Assembly (NCBI RefSeq): GCF_936927845.1
Contig: NZ_CAKZHV010000045.1
Coordinates: forward strand, 1-39,126
Reading direction: 5' to 3'
Origin: an uncultured Sphingomonas sp.
GTDB lineage: Bacteria > Pseudomonadota > Alphaproteobacteria > Sphingomonadales > Sphingomonadaceae
Length of the DNA: 39,126 bases
Each line of letters starts with the position of its first letter. Position 1 is the stretch's first letter. A program made the translations under genes and the position numbers. The notes under the pieces were generated by a model. It had not been told where the DNA came from. It worked only from the letters and a program-made list of their open reading frames with translations, and searched no databases. Shown here one piece after another: positions 8,793-16,191 of this stretch.

Positions 8793-10181
8793 TCACCCGC
8801 CGCCCTGGCCGGCAGCGGCCACATTCCACGACAGCAGCGCATCCAGCGAGTCCTCGCCGTTGCCGGAGCTAATGAACCCGTCCAGCTGGCAGGAAAAGGC
8901 GATGAGGAGAACGCGCGCCAACATCTCGGCGTCAGCCACGCCGACGCCCCCGGAAGCGGGAAGCTCGGTGTGCAGGGTCGGCCAGGTCCCGTGGAGCACG
9001 CGACTGCGCGCGGTCACGATCGACGCAGCGAACTGCTCCGGCGTCATCCCGCTGGCCAGGGGCTTCCCTCGCGGCAGGCCGAGAAGCTTCTCCATCCCGT
9101 CGACGAGCCTGCGCTTGCTTCCGGCCGAACTCTCCGAACGGAATAGCACTTCGATCGCGGTCTCGAACTTGGCCAGCGCGAGCGTGTCCAGCGGTTCGGC
9201 CGCCCCTTCATGATACCAGAAGGCTGCGTTGCACCAAGCCTCGTCGAGGACGGGCGTGTTGCCGCCTCCCTGTAGGAAGCCCTCAAGCCGCCGCCCGAGA
9301 GAACGCATGACGGCCGCTTGGGAAGCGAGCGCCATCTCGAGCGCCCCCGGGCCCATGCTCCTGCCGGGCTCGTCGTTGCTGACCCCAGGCCGGACGTCGT
9401 CCCCATCGCGCGTCAGGGTGGCCCACCAGACCGGGGCGCTACGCGCCGTCGCGCGCGCCGCCCGAGCAAAGAACTTGGGAGGAGTCAGCATCTGGATGAC
9501 GCCGATAGCTACATCGACGGCCAGATCAGCGGCGAGCTGTGACCTCGCCGACTCGCGTCCGCGCACCGAGACCTCCGCGATGGTCCAGGCGTTGCGCAGT
9601 TCAGCGAGGCGGAGAACGCCTTGTCCGAGCAGGACGTCCGCCCATCCGGACATGTCGCCGTCGCGTGGCCATACGTCGGCCCGTGTCAGGCCGAAGAGGT
9701 CGAGGGGCAGGTCTGCGACCGGATAGAAGCGGACCGGGCCGACCTCGAAAGAGGTCAGCGGCCAAGCGCTGATGCTGCAGGGGATATAATGGGTGCGGAG
9801 CCGCTCCTGTTTTGAGAACCAGCGACCGATCGCATTACCAAGGCCTTCGAGGTCAGCGTCGCCAATCATCTCTGGCGGGCGAGCGTGCCATAGATTGGCG
9901 GAGAGGCCGGCTATAGCGAGTGCCAAGACGCGAGCGCTTGCGACCGGCGGACCCGGCGAGCGGGCTTCGAGAATATCCGCCGCCAAGGTGACCAGCGCCG
10001 CCATGCCGTCCCGGGTGAAGCCCGCAGCCAAGCGCTCGCGCAGGAAGAAGGTCGACTGCACGACACCCGCTTTATCTAAAAGCGATTGGAGATCGGGGCT
10101 GTCCGTCCCGTTGGCCGGCGCGCGGACACACCTGAACTCCTTCAGCGCCTCGCGGGCGAACTGGGCCTGCTTAGGGGTCAT
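8793..10181 (-). CDS. HEPN-domain protein, ApeA-like (candidate phage defence)
   Basis: A 462-residue protein; the start is placed at the ATG complementary to 10179-10181 because the sequence upstream of it has little protein character. The C-terminal third looks like an ApeA-type HEPN domain: a long helix LALAKFETAIEVLFRSE, then SIVTARSRVLHGTW near residues 388-402, which contains the R-x4-H signature of HEPN ribonucleases. The N-terminal two thirds (with RTHYIPCSIS and FEVGPVRFYPV) are probably a sensor or adaptor part and match no family I can name. HEPN proteins of this shape act in abortive phage defence by RNA cleavage. It stands alone, about 400 bp from its plus-strand neighbour. The HEPN call is fairly secure, the defence role is inferred. 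Confidence 0.68.
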   Translation of the reverse strand: MTPKQAQFAREALKEFRCVRAPANGTDSPDLQSLLDKAGVVQSTFFLRERLAAGFTRDGMAALVTLAADILEARSPGPPVASARVLALAIAGLSANLWHARPPEMIGDADLEGLGNAIGRWFSKQERLRTHYIPCSISAWPLTSFEVGPVRFYPVADLPLDLFGLTRADVWPRDGDMSGWADVLLGQGVLRLAELRNAWTIAEVSVRGRESARSQLAADLAVDVAIGVIQMLTPPKFFARAARATARSAPVWWATLTRDGDDVRPGVSNDEPGRSMGPGALEMALASQAAVMRSLGRRLEGFLQGGGNTPVLDEAWCNAAFWYHEGAAEPLDTLALAKFETAIEVLFRSESSAGSKRRLVDGMEKLLGLPRGKPLASGMTPEQFAASIVTARSRVLHGTWPTLHTELPASGGVGVADAEMLARVLLIAFSCQLDGFISSGNGEDSLDALLSWNVAAAGQGGG

Positions 10182-10588
10182 GACACCGTCTTCTCGCCTT
10201 CCGACGGCGCTCCGGCGCTCCCTTTGCAGTGGTGGAGCAGTCTCGTGCAAGCTCCTCGTGCAAGTCACGGCCCCGTCCACGCTCACAGAAGCGGCAGCCA
10301 ACCAGTTCCGCTCAGCTGCTCGGTAGCGGCCTACTGACGGTGCCATGCAGCCCGCTTGATATTTAATCGTCTGAAAGCAGCGTCCCACTGTCTACCAAGG
10401 ACCGGGGGTGGAGGTAGCGGCAACCTTAGCAGATCAGTGTCGCCTTCCCTCAAGAAAGATAGGCCGAGACCACCGCGGCAGCGGCAGGGTCGTGACGCCC
10501 GCCGTCGCTGTCACACCGCTGGTCGCACATTTGATTCAACTCGACTCATATCGGTTGTCGCCGCCGTGCGCCGATTCACGATGGCGGA
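10182..10588. other. Intergenic region between divergent HEPN and zinc-ribbon genes
   Basis: About 400 bp separating two divergent genes, so promoters for both probably lie here. Reading frames cross it but show biased low-complexity Arg/Ser/Pro translations and no domain. No strong inverted repeat or promoter of consensus form was found by eye. Confidence 0.35.
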
Positions 10589-11029
10589 ATGGAACAGCTC
10601 ATCACCCACGTCTGCGGTCACGGTCAGGTCCACTATCTTTCAGGTTTCGCATCACAGCAGGAGCGAAAGGCACGCTGGCTGCGAACGACCAAGTGCAGAA
10701 CCTGCTTCCTCGATGGCAAGCGACCCGAGCAGGCGGAAGCGGCCGTCTGCGCCAGCGCAGCAGTCGCACACCTGGACCTGCCGTCCTTGTCGGGCAGCGA
10801 CCGCCAAATCGCCTGGGCCACGACCATACGGGCGACGCGCATAGCCGCAATCGTGACCAGAACAGGACGTGCCGATGATAATCGTGCCTTGATCCCCATG
10901 ACCGAGGCCAAGTGGTGGATCGATTACCGCGATCTGGTCGACGACGATCTGATAGTTAAGGCAACGCTTGGGGCCGCGAGCACGCCACTCGACTGTTCAA
11001 CCGCCGCTGGCATGTCGCAGGCTGCGTGA
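10589..11029 (+). CDS. Zinc-ribbon protein with L-x-GS-x2-Q-I-x-WA motif
   Basis: A 146-residue protein. An N-terminal metal-binding pattern is visible: Cys/His in THVCGHGQVHYL, then KCRTC about 25 residues later, giving a CxH...CxxC-type ribbon. Further on, LPSLSGSDRQIAWATTIR matches a small motif (Leu-x-Gly-Ser-x2-Gln-Ile-x-Trp-Ala-x2-Ile-Arg) that I recall from many uncharacterised phage and plasmid proteins. The ATG at 10589 lacks a strong Shine-Dalgarno sequence. The C-terminal 45 residues show no family. Role unknown; single-strand nucleic acid binding is possible because of the ribbon. Confidence 0.55.
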   Translation: MEQLITHVCGHGQVHYLSGFASQQERKARWLRTTKCRTCFLDGKRPEQAEAAVCASAAVAHLDLPSLSGSDRQIAWATTIRATRIAAIVTRTGRADDNRALIPMTEAKWWIDYRDLVDDDLIVKATLGAASTPLDCSTAAGMSQAA

Positions 11030-11259
11030 GCATAAATCAGCGGATTGCATCGCTGGTCGGGCACAAGGGTATGATCCGCCCTGCCCGTGTTCTTTATCAC
11101 GCTCGTATGGACATTGCGCTCGTATCCTCCAGCATGCGGGCGGGCGGCCGTGTGGTCCAGGCGGCACCGCATGGTCGACACGGGAGCGACCGCACGAGTT
11201 ATTCTCCCGTGAGGTAGAAATACTGAAAGCACGAGCCCGGCTCGCGTCGAAACAGTGGC

Positions 11260-11841
11260 TTAGCCGATCGTGCCCTGTGCAGCCTCGCCAGCGACCTCGG
11301 AAGACGGCAGGAACCGGTACACGGTACCGCGAGAGATGTTCAGCTGGCGCGCGATGTGTGCAGGCCGCACGCCCTCCGCTGCCAGCTTGCGCACCAGCTC
11401 GGGATTTATCCGCGCCTTGCCACCTTTATAGACGCCGCGCGCCTTGGCGGCCGCGATGCCCTCCATCTGGCGCTCGCGACGCAGGTTGGTCTCGAACTCA
11501 GCGAACACGCCAAGCATGTCGAGGAACGCCTTGCCCGCGGCGGTGCCGGTGTCGATTGGCTGCTCGGTGGCCTTGAGCGCCACTCCCCTGCCCTTCAGTT
11601 CGTGAACGATGTCCTGCAGGTCCTTCATCGAGCGTGCGAGCCGGTCTATGCGTGTGACGACCAGCGTGTCGCCTTCGCGCAGGAAGTCGAGCAGGATCTG
11701 TAGCTCGGTACGCGCGCTCCGTTCGGTGCCCGACTTCTTTTCGGACCGGATGGTCTGGCAACCAGCCGCCCGCAACGCCGCGACCTGAATGTCGAGGTCC
11801 TGATCCGTGGTTGATACGCGCGCATAGCCGAAAAGCGACAT
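11260..11841 (-). CDS. Serine recombinase (Tn3-type resolvase/invertase)
   Basis: A 193-residue complete small serine recombinase. The N-terminal catalytic domain starts GYARVST with nucleophile Ser10; VTRIDRLARSMKDL supplies the conserved Arg pair, and the long E-helix follows (GVFAEFETNLRRERQ). A C-terminal helix-turn-helix (about residues 145-185, GVRPAHIARQLNISRGTVYRFL) binds the site DNA. No transposase accompanies it, so it probably serves plasmid multimer resolution rather than a transposon. A symmetric res-like site lies about 100 bp upstream (11942-11975), where such enzymes usually act and are autoregulated. Confidence 0.9.
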   Translation of the reverse strand: MSLFGYARVSTTDQDLDIQVAALRAAGCQTIRSEKKSGTERSARTELQILLDFLREGDTLVVTRIDRLARSMKDLQDIVHELKGRGVALKATEQPIDTGTAAGKAFLDMLGVFAEFETNLRRERQMEGIAAAKARGVYKGGKARINPELVRKLAAEGVRPAHIARQLNISRGTVYRFLPSSEVAGEAAQGTIG

Positions 11842-11941
11842 GGAAGCCCCGTTTTGTTCGATCAGCTTCTAGATCGTGCGCGGCAGCTGTTCAATATGGC
11901 TGCAAGCGACCCTGATCAGACGCTGGCGCTGTTTTATCGGC

Positions 11942-11975
11942 TATGTTCTAGCAAGGTATACCCACTGAGAACATA
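11942..11975. promoter_or_regulatory. Candidate res crossover site of the serine resolvase
   Basis: TATGTTCT at 11942-11949 and AGAACATA at 11968-11975 are a perfect inverted repeat. The palindrome GGTATACC (11955-11962) lies exactly at its centre, so the whole 34-bp block has dyad symmetry (12 of 17 half-site positions match), with AT as central dinucleotide. Length, symmetry, central AT and position about 100 bp before the resolvase start fit subsite I of a serine-resolvase res site. Confidence 0.6.
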
Positions 11976-12165
11976 CCGGAGTCTGGACGCGAGGACGCGT
12001 AACGAGTGCATGGAGACTGGCTGAGACGACCCAGAAGTGGACGTTCCGAGCGCCTTTCGCGCGCGGCAGCTTCAGCCATTCGTTCATGTCAACGGATCGC
12101 TCTTTCCGCTCCCCAGCTCGGTGGCCGGAAAGCCTTAATTGGGGCGGAGTAGACCCTCGCGTCTT

Positions 12166-12187
12166 GGCTGGGGAGCTCGCCCCAGCC
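12166..12187. repeat. Inverted repeat (hairpin)
   Basis: GGCTGGGG (12166-12173) and CCCCAGCC (12180-12187) form a perfect 8-bp stem around AGCTCG. No T-run follows on either strand, so it is not a standard terminator. It lies in the intergenic region before the unknown two-gene cassette. Confidence 0.5.
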
Positions 12188-12352
12188 TGAACGCCAAAGC
12201 GACGGCGCATTCCCCGGTCACAAGGCTCGGGTTAAGGCGCGCCAGCGATCCGATGACAAGCCACCGCGACCCTACAGCCGCGAAAATGTCCTGCTTCCCG
12301 CCGATGAGCCGGGCAGCTAAAGGGGAGGACCAAATTTTTCAGCCCGTGTAAT

Positions 12353-12790
12353 GTGACGCCGCATTCAATCAGATATAACACCGCGCAGAACCCGCCACCG
12401 GCCGCGCCCAGCGTCGTGCACTATTTGCACAAGATGGACCATCGCGACGGAACCCCTGGAAAGGCGCAGTGGAAAATCGGGCTATCGGAAGAAAGAGGCA
12501 TCTTCCAAGTGGCAATGGCTAGCCAGTGGATAGAGAGCAAATTTGCCTGGTCGCTTTACCAGTCCGCGGGTTCGGTTGCCCATCTTGGCGTCGATCGGGA
12601 CCATGTGACGCAAGTCTTCGTCGCCCGCTTCGACGAGCATGCGGACGATGAGTGGCACGGCTACCCCTGTAATTACAAAAAACCGCAGCAGCGCCCGCCG
12701 ACCGACGTTCTGAACGATTGGCTAAAGAAGGCGCTATTGTCCCCCGCAAAAATCCGAAAGATAGCGTCGGGGCAGCGATGCGTGATCTAA
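12353..12790 (+). CDS. Unknown small protein, first gene of a two-gene cassette
   Basis: A 145-residue protein beginning at GTG 12353; a later start at ATG 12434 is possible, since the strong GGGGAGG at 12321-12327 is too far from the GTG. Notable phrases are QWKIGLSEERG, RFDEHADDEWHGYPCNY, and a C-terminal helix VLNDWLKKALLSPAKIRKIASGQRC. The WHGYP motif and the Lys-Ile-Arg-Lys-Ile tail look conserved in character, but I cannot assign a family. It overlaps the start of the next gene by 13 bp, so the two are co-translated and probably work together. Base composition is slightly lower in GC than the flanks, in keeping with a transferred accessory cassette. Confidence 0.6.
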   Translation: MTPHSIRYNTAQNPPPAAPSVVHYLHKMDHRDGTPGKAQWKIGLSEERGIFQVAMASQWIESKFAWSLYQSAGSVAHLGVDRDHVTQVFVARFDEHADDEWHGYPCNYKKPQQRPPTDVLNDWLKKALLSPAKIRKIASGQRCVI

Positions 12791-13983
12791 AGCTCCATCT
12801 AGAGGGTCAGTGGTGGGACTCGCTCCTCTACAAGGGGCAATTACACCTATTTGGCATGGACGGTTCGCTGTCGGTCTACGCTTGGGAGGAGCTGATATCC
12901 GATCTCGCAGAATCGCTTGGTGACGCAGGTACCGCGCTTCGATTTGCCTTTGCAGAAAGTAACGCGATTTATCGTGCGGAGCTCGATCGCTCGCGAGTGC
13001 GGCAGTGCTTTGCAGAACTGTCGAGTGACGCGTTCGAGATCGGCGGCGCTACTCTCGCCCGCTATCGCCTCAGCGAAACGGACAACGACTTTCCCTTTCC
13101 TCACGCCACTAGCGCATTCCATTACGACCGCATGATCGTGGCGAGCAGCCGTGGCGTTCACGGCGCGCATTACGACCCCAGCTCGCAGGATCGTACCGAT
13201 GCTGTCCGACTGTCGCCGCTAGGAGCAAACCAGGCGTGGCCCGCCTACGGCAACGTCGCAATCGCAGGCGGAACCGAAGGGCTCTACCAAGTCGATCTCA
13301 AAATCAAGGATCGCGAGTGGCCTCCCGAACACGTTGGCGATTGCTTGTCCGAGCGGGCCTGTGATGCATGCGACTGGATGTATAGTAACATCATTGGCAT
13401 GTCCTTCGATGAGGGAAGCGTTCTCGCCCGGTTCAGCCAAGCGACCCGTGCGGGCATGCCTATAACCGACCCTGACAAGGTAGCGGTGAGTGACGACGGA
13501 GAGGACGCTCCTGAAACTTCGCGCAGACCGGGCCCGGTCGACCATCTGGAAGACCTGATCCGTAACAGGTATGATGCACCAGGGCGTCGTCCACTCACGT
13601 GGGGAAGCCGGGACAAGATCTACAAAGTGGAAGGCGCTTATCTCGCCGTCTTTCGATTACTTAGCGATGGTCGGACACCCTTCATAGGCAAGGTCCCGCT
13701 GCCCACTAGCCTTGAGAGTGTTGTTTCGATCAAAACATCGCTGTTCGGGCTTGTCTTCGAGTTTGACGAGTCCATCATGGTCTTGACCAGCGATGGCCAG
13801 TCTAGAGTTATCAACGGCGAGCCGGTGAATTGGCGGGTATTCCCGCGGTCGCGACGTTACGAAAACCACCTCCACGTTCTACGCGAAGACGGTCTTGAGA
13901 TCTTTTCGTTTAATCACGACGTCGAGCAGAATCAGTTTGACAAGCTGATCGGGACAAGAGTTCCGACAAACTGGACCGATTGA
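12778..13983 (+). CDS. Unknown 401-residue protein, possible beta-propeller, partner of 12353-12790
   Basis: The start ATG at 12778 has a GGGG Shine-Dalgarno-like stretch and overlaps the preceding gene by 13 bp. The translation is rich in short alternating hydrophobic strands with Trp/Tyr/Asp turns (for example LLYKGQLHLFGMDGSLSVYAW, cut by loops such as YGNVAIAGGTEGLYQVDL and ENHLHVLREDGLEIFSF). This pattern suggests a WD40- or kelch-like propeller, but no repeat is clean enough to be sure. A Cys cluster (CLSERACDACDW) lies near residue 205. An acidic linker (DDGEDAPETS) and a second strand-rich half follow. There is no catalytic motif I can name. It may be the recognition component of a two-protein system. 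Confidence 0.6.
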   Translation: MRDLKLHLEGQWWDSLLYKGQLHLFGMDGSLSVYAWEELISDLAESLGDAGTALRFAFAESNAIYRAELDRSRVRQCFAELSSDAFEIGGATLARYRLSETDNDFPFPHATSAFHYDRMIVASSRGVHGAHYDPSSQDRTDAVRLSPLGANQAWPAYGNVAIAGGTEGLYQVDLKIKDREWPPEHVGDCLSERACDACDWMYSNIIGMSFDEGSVLARFSQATRAGMPITDPDKVAVSDDGEDAPETSRRPGPVDHLEDLIRNRYDAPGRRPLTWGSRDKIYKVEGAYLAVFRLLSDGRTPFIGKVPLPTSLESVVSIKTSLFGLVFEFDESIMVLTSDGQSRVINGEPVNWRVFPRSRRYENHLHVLREDGLEIFSFNHDVEQNQFDKLIGTRVPTNWTD

Positions 13984-14109
13984 GATGCAACAACACCGGC
14001 ACCACTAGGCCATCTAACCGGAAGATGGCAAAAACCACGGCTCAATTTGCAAAAGAAGCTTCAAAACACTGCGTTCCCGGCAATTACGCCTGTGGATTGA
14101 TCGCGCACA

Positions 14110-14670
14110 CTAGAGTAGCTTTAGCACCGACCGGAGCGCCTCTTCTTGTTTGGCTCCGTCAAGCACCGCGAACTTACCTCGACTTAGGCGGGCATAATCG
14201 GCGCAAAGCTTGTGCGCGAATTCTTGTTGGGCGGCCAGTTCCGCTACACTCCGGTTCGGCCGGCGCCGAGACGGGTCTCTCCGTCGCTCAACGATTGACG
14301 CGGGATCGTCGCGCAGGAAAAGGAAGGCAGACAGGCCGATTGGTTCAATCGCCTCGTAGGGCACAGGCACGAGTCCGGCGTCGTTGTCGATTACGCTGTG
14401 CGCATCGAGAACGATCGCATCATGCGGCCGGCACGCCGCCACCTGATTTACCATGTCTGCGAGTACATTTTGATTGCTGGTGACGGCATCCGCCGACGCG
14501 GTTCGGAGCGCCTCCCCCGTGACCCGGTGAGCATCCTTCAACAACGTACTGGCCACAAGATGCAAAACATCGGGTCGCGCGGCAGTGATGCGACGAGCCA
14601 AGTGTGATTTACCGACGCCGGATATTCCGAAGAGACCGACGCGAAGCGGCTTCCTCTCAACCATCATCAT
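14110..14670 (-). CDS. P-loop kinase/NTPase, third gene of GNAT-ASCH-kinase operon
   Basis: A 186-residue P-loop protein. GISGVGKS at residues 15-22 is a Walker A motif of kinase type, set after a beta strand (PLRVGLF). A lid-like Arg-rich segment (IVERRRDPSRRRPNRS) occurs at about residues 125-140, as in adenylate or nucleoside kinases, and IVLDAHSVID is a Walker B-like strand with Asp. The small size and lid suggest a phosphotransferase acting on a nucleotide or on a small molecule, rather than an AAA+ motor. Its ATG overlaps the stop of the ASCH gene by 4 bp (ATGA), so it is co-translated. Substrate unknown. Confidence 0.7.
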   Translation of the reverse strand: MMMVERKPLRVGLFGISGVGKSHLARRITAARPDVLHLVASTLLKDAHRVTGEALRTASADAVTSNQNVLADMVNQVAACRPHDAIVLDAHSVIDNDAGLVPVPYEAIEPIGLSAFLFLRDDPASIVERRRDPSRRRPNRSVAELAAQQEFAHKLCADYARLSRGKFAVLDGAKQEEALRSVLKLL

Positions 14671-15089
14671 AGAAGGGCCAACTGCCGGTCGTCGCCTGCA
14701 ATTCGTCCGAGGTCGTCGCCAACATACATGTAGGACTGCGGCGGGGTGAATGAGGGGATCACCGATCCCGGCTCTATCGGCGGGTCAAAGGGGCGAATTG
14801 CGCCCACCCGCATAGCGAAGCCAAAAGCCCTGCCTGCAAAGTACGCGTCAAAAAAGCTCCGCTCGACGCCCCCATACTCGTGGGTTGCATCCCACAAATC
14901 CGCAGGCGGCATACGAAGAATTTCAGCCACGTCAAATTCACCGACAAGGAGGCCAACCGGCTGTGTTGCGTATACTGCCACTGTGCTGACGGAACGATCA
15001 ATGTGGATCGCACGACGGTATTCAAATCGCTTGGTGCCGGCGAATATCTTGACGACGTACTCGGGTTTAATCGACAATAAGAGCTTCAT
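14667..15089 (-). CDS. ASCH-domain (PUA-like) RNA-binding protein
   Basis: A 140-residue protein made of a single ASCH domain. The signature GxKxxExR is present as G18-T-K20-R-F-E23-Y-R25 directly after the first strand-helix (LLLSIKPEYVVKIF). ASCH domains belong to the PUA-like superfamily, bind RNA or nucleotides, and some members are nucleases or amidohydrolases. The gene overlaps the GNAT gene upstream by 23 bp and the kinase downstream by 4 bp, so the three form one tightly coupled operon on the minus strand. Family assignment is good; the exact activity is not shown by sequence. Confidence 0.75.
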   Translation of the reverse strand: MKLLLSIKPEYVVKIFAGTKRFEYRRAIHIDRSVSTVAVYATQPVGLLVGEFDVAEILRMPPADLWDATHEYGGVERSFFDAYFAGRAFGFAMRVGAIRPFDPPIEPGSVIPSFTPPQSYMYVGDDLGRIAGDDRQLALL

Positions 15090-16131
15090 TCACCTGTCCA
15101 AGATCGACGATACGATTGAACTGCTGCCTCGTTAGCCGACGCAGGTCCCATCTTGGTTGCTCGGTAATTCCAACGTCTTCGAGCAACGCGTCTCGATTCG
15201 GCCGCTTAGGCAGCGCCACATTGTAAGTCATTCGCACCGCATAGAGACGGTCGCCAGAGGAGTGCCAGTCGCGTAACTCGTCTTCGTCGAAGACGCTATG
15301 GTCGGCCGCAAAGCGGACAAGCTCATTTGCTGACGCGAAATCCTTCTTGGCGCGCACTTCCTCAACAACGCATAGCGACGTGGCGACAGAACGGAAGCGG
15401 GCTCTGCCCGGTATGTCAGTCGTGCGGTAAACGACCACCACGTCGCCTGGGCGCATGGCCGTGAGGGCCTTCTTGGCAACGTAGACTTTGTGTATTGTGT
15501 TGGTGTGAGATACGTCTTGCAGGATATCCGCCGTCTCGGTCGTCAAAATCGAGTCGGGGAACAGATTGGAGTGATAATCGGGATATATCGCAAGCAGCCA
15601 ATAGCGCCGCCCATCCATATGAATGAAGGGATAATCTAATAGGGCGTCATCTCTTGACGCGTCCATTTCGCGGACCAAAACCTTTTCAACGCCGTTTGGC
15701 GTATTCTTCGACGCCACCTCTTCGAAACCGTATCTTTCGAAGAGTGAGATGAGCTTCGCATGAGTGTCGAATACGGTGACGTAAATCTCCTCCACGTTCT
15801 CCCGTACCGCATGGTCAAAAATCTTCTTAATGACACGTTCGCCAAGCTTCGTGCCATGCGCATCGATCTTCAACGTGCCAACTTTGAGCCGCCGAGCCGC
15901 TGGACGTGGAGGCTCCACGTCGTCGAGAGCGCCTTCCTCAATTTTAAGGTAGATGAAGCCTCGTAGCCCACCGTTCGCACCGGCCCGGCGAACGACGTAT
16001 ACCGGCTCTGCGGAAGCGGCCTTTCGCGCAAACCAGTCGGTGAACTCACCATACTGAGCCTTGAGCGATCCAAAGAAGGGGTCTTGAATGTCGACCGCTC
16101 CAAAATCGGTGATTTCTAGCGTCGAAGCCAT
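15067..16131 (-). CDS. GNAT acetyltransferase fused to a PUA/EVE-like domain
   Basis: A 354-residue two-domain protein. Residues about 1-160 read as a GNAT N-acetyltransferase: a VYVVRR / GFIYLKIE strand pair, then RRLKVGTLKIDAHGTKLGERVI for the acetyl-CoA loop and helix, and FERYGFEEV, which is the usual GNAT 'GF' end motif. From about residue 168 a second domain begins with WLLAIYPDYHSNLFPDS, followed by SHTNTIHKVYV, GDVVVVYRT and SVATSLCVVEEV, a pattern typical of ASCH/EVE (PUA-like) folds. The C-terminal LRRLTRQQFNRIVDLG finishes it. It is the first gene of the operon with an ASCH protein and a kinase, and it diverges from 16192-17337 with only 60 bp between. Substrate is unknown; RNA or modified nucleotides are plausible. 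Confidence 0.75.
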   Translation of the reverse strand: MASTLEITDFGAVDIQDPFFGSLKAQYGEFTDWFARKAASAEPVYVVRRAGANGGLRGFIYLKIEEGALDDVEPPRPAARRLKVGTLKIDAHGTKLGERVIKKIFDHAVRENVEEIYVTVFDTHAKLISLFERYGFEEVASKNTPNGVEKVLVREMDASRDDALLDYPFIHMDGRRYWLLAIYPDYHSNLFPDSILTTETADILQDVSHTNTIHKVYVAKKALTAMRPGDVVVVYRTTDIPGRARFRSVATSLCVVEEVRAKKDFASANELVRFAADHSVFDEDELRDWHSSGDRLYAVRMTYNVALPKRPNRDALLEDVGITEQPRWDLRRLTRQQFNRIVDLGQVNEALIVD

Positions 16132-16191
16132 ACGGACAGATTAGCCGACCTCGTCCGCCGCCGCAATCGAGCTGTCGCGGGCCGCCGTGAT

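Larger units (their letters stand above)
11842..12352. other. Intergenic region with res-like recombination site and a small hairpin
   Basis: About 510 bp without a supported gene. It holds the candidate res subsite at 11942-11975, two more TGTTC half-site cores nearer the resolvase (11855-11859 and 11888-11892), and a hairpin at 12166-12187. A minus-strand frame at 11941-12210 gives a short peptide of no known family and is not called. Confidence 0.5.
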
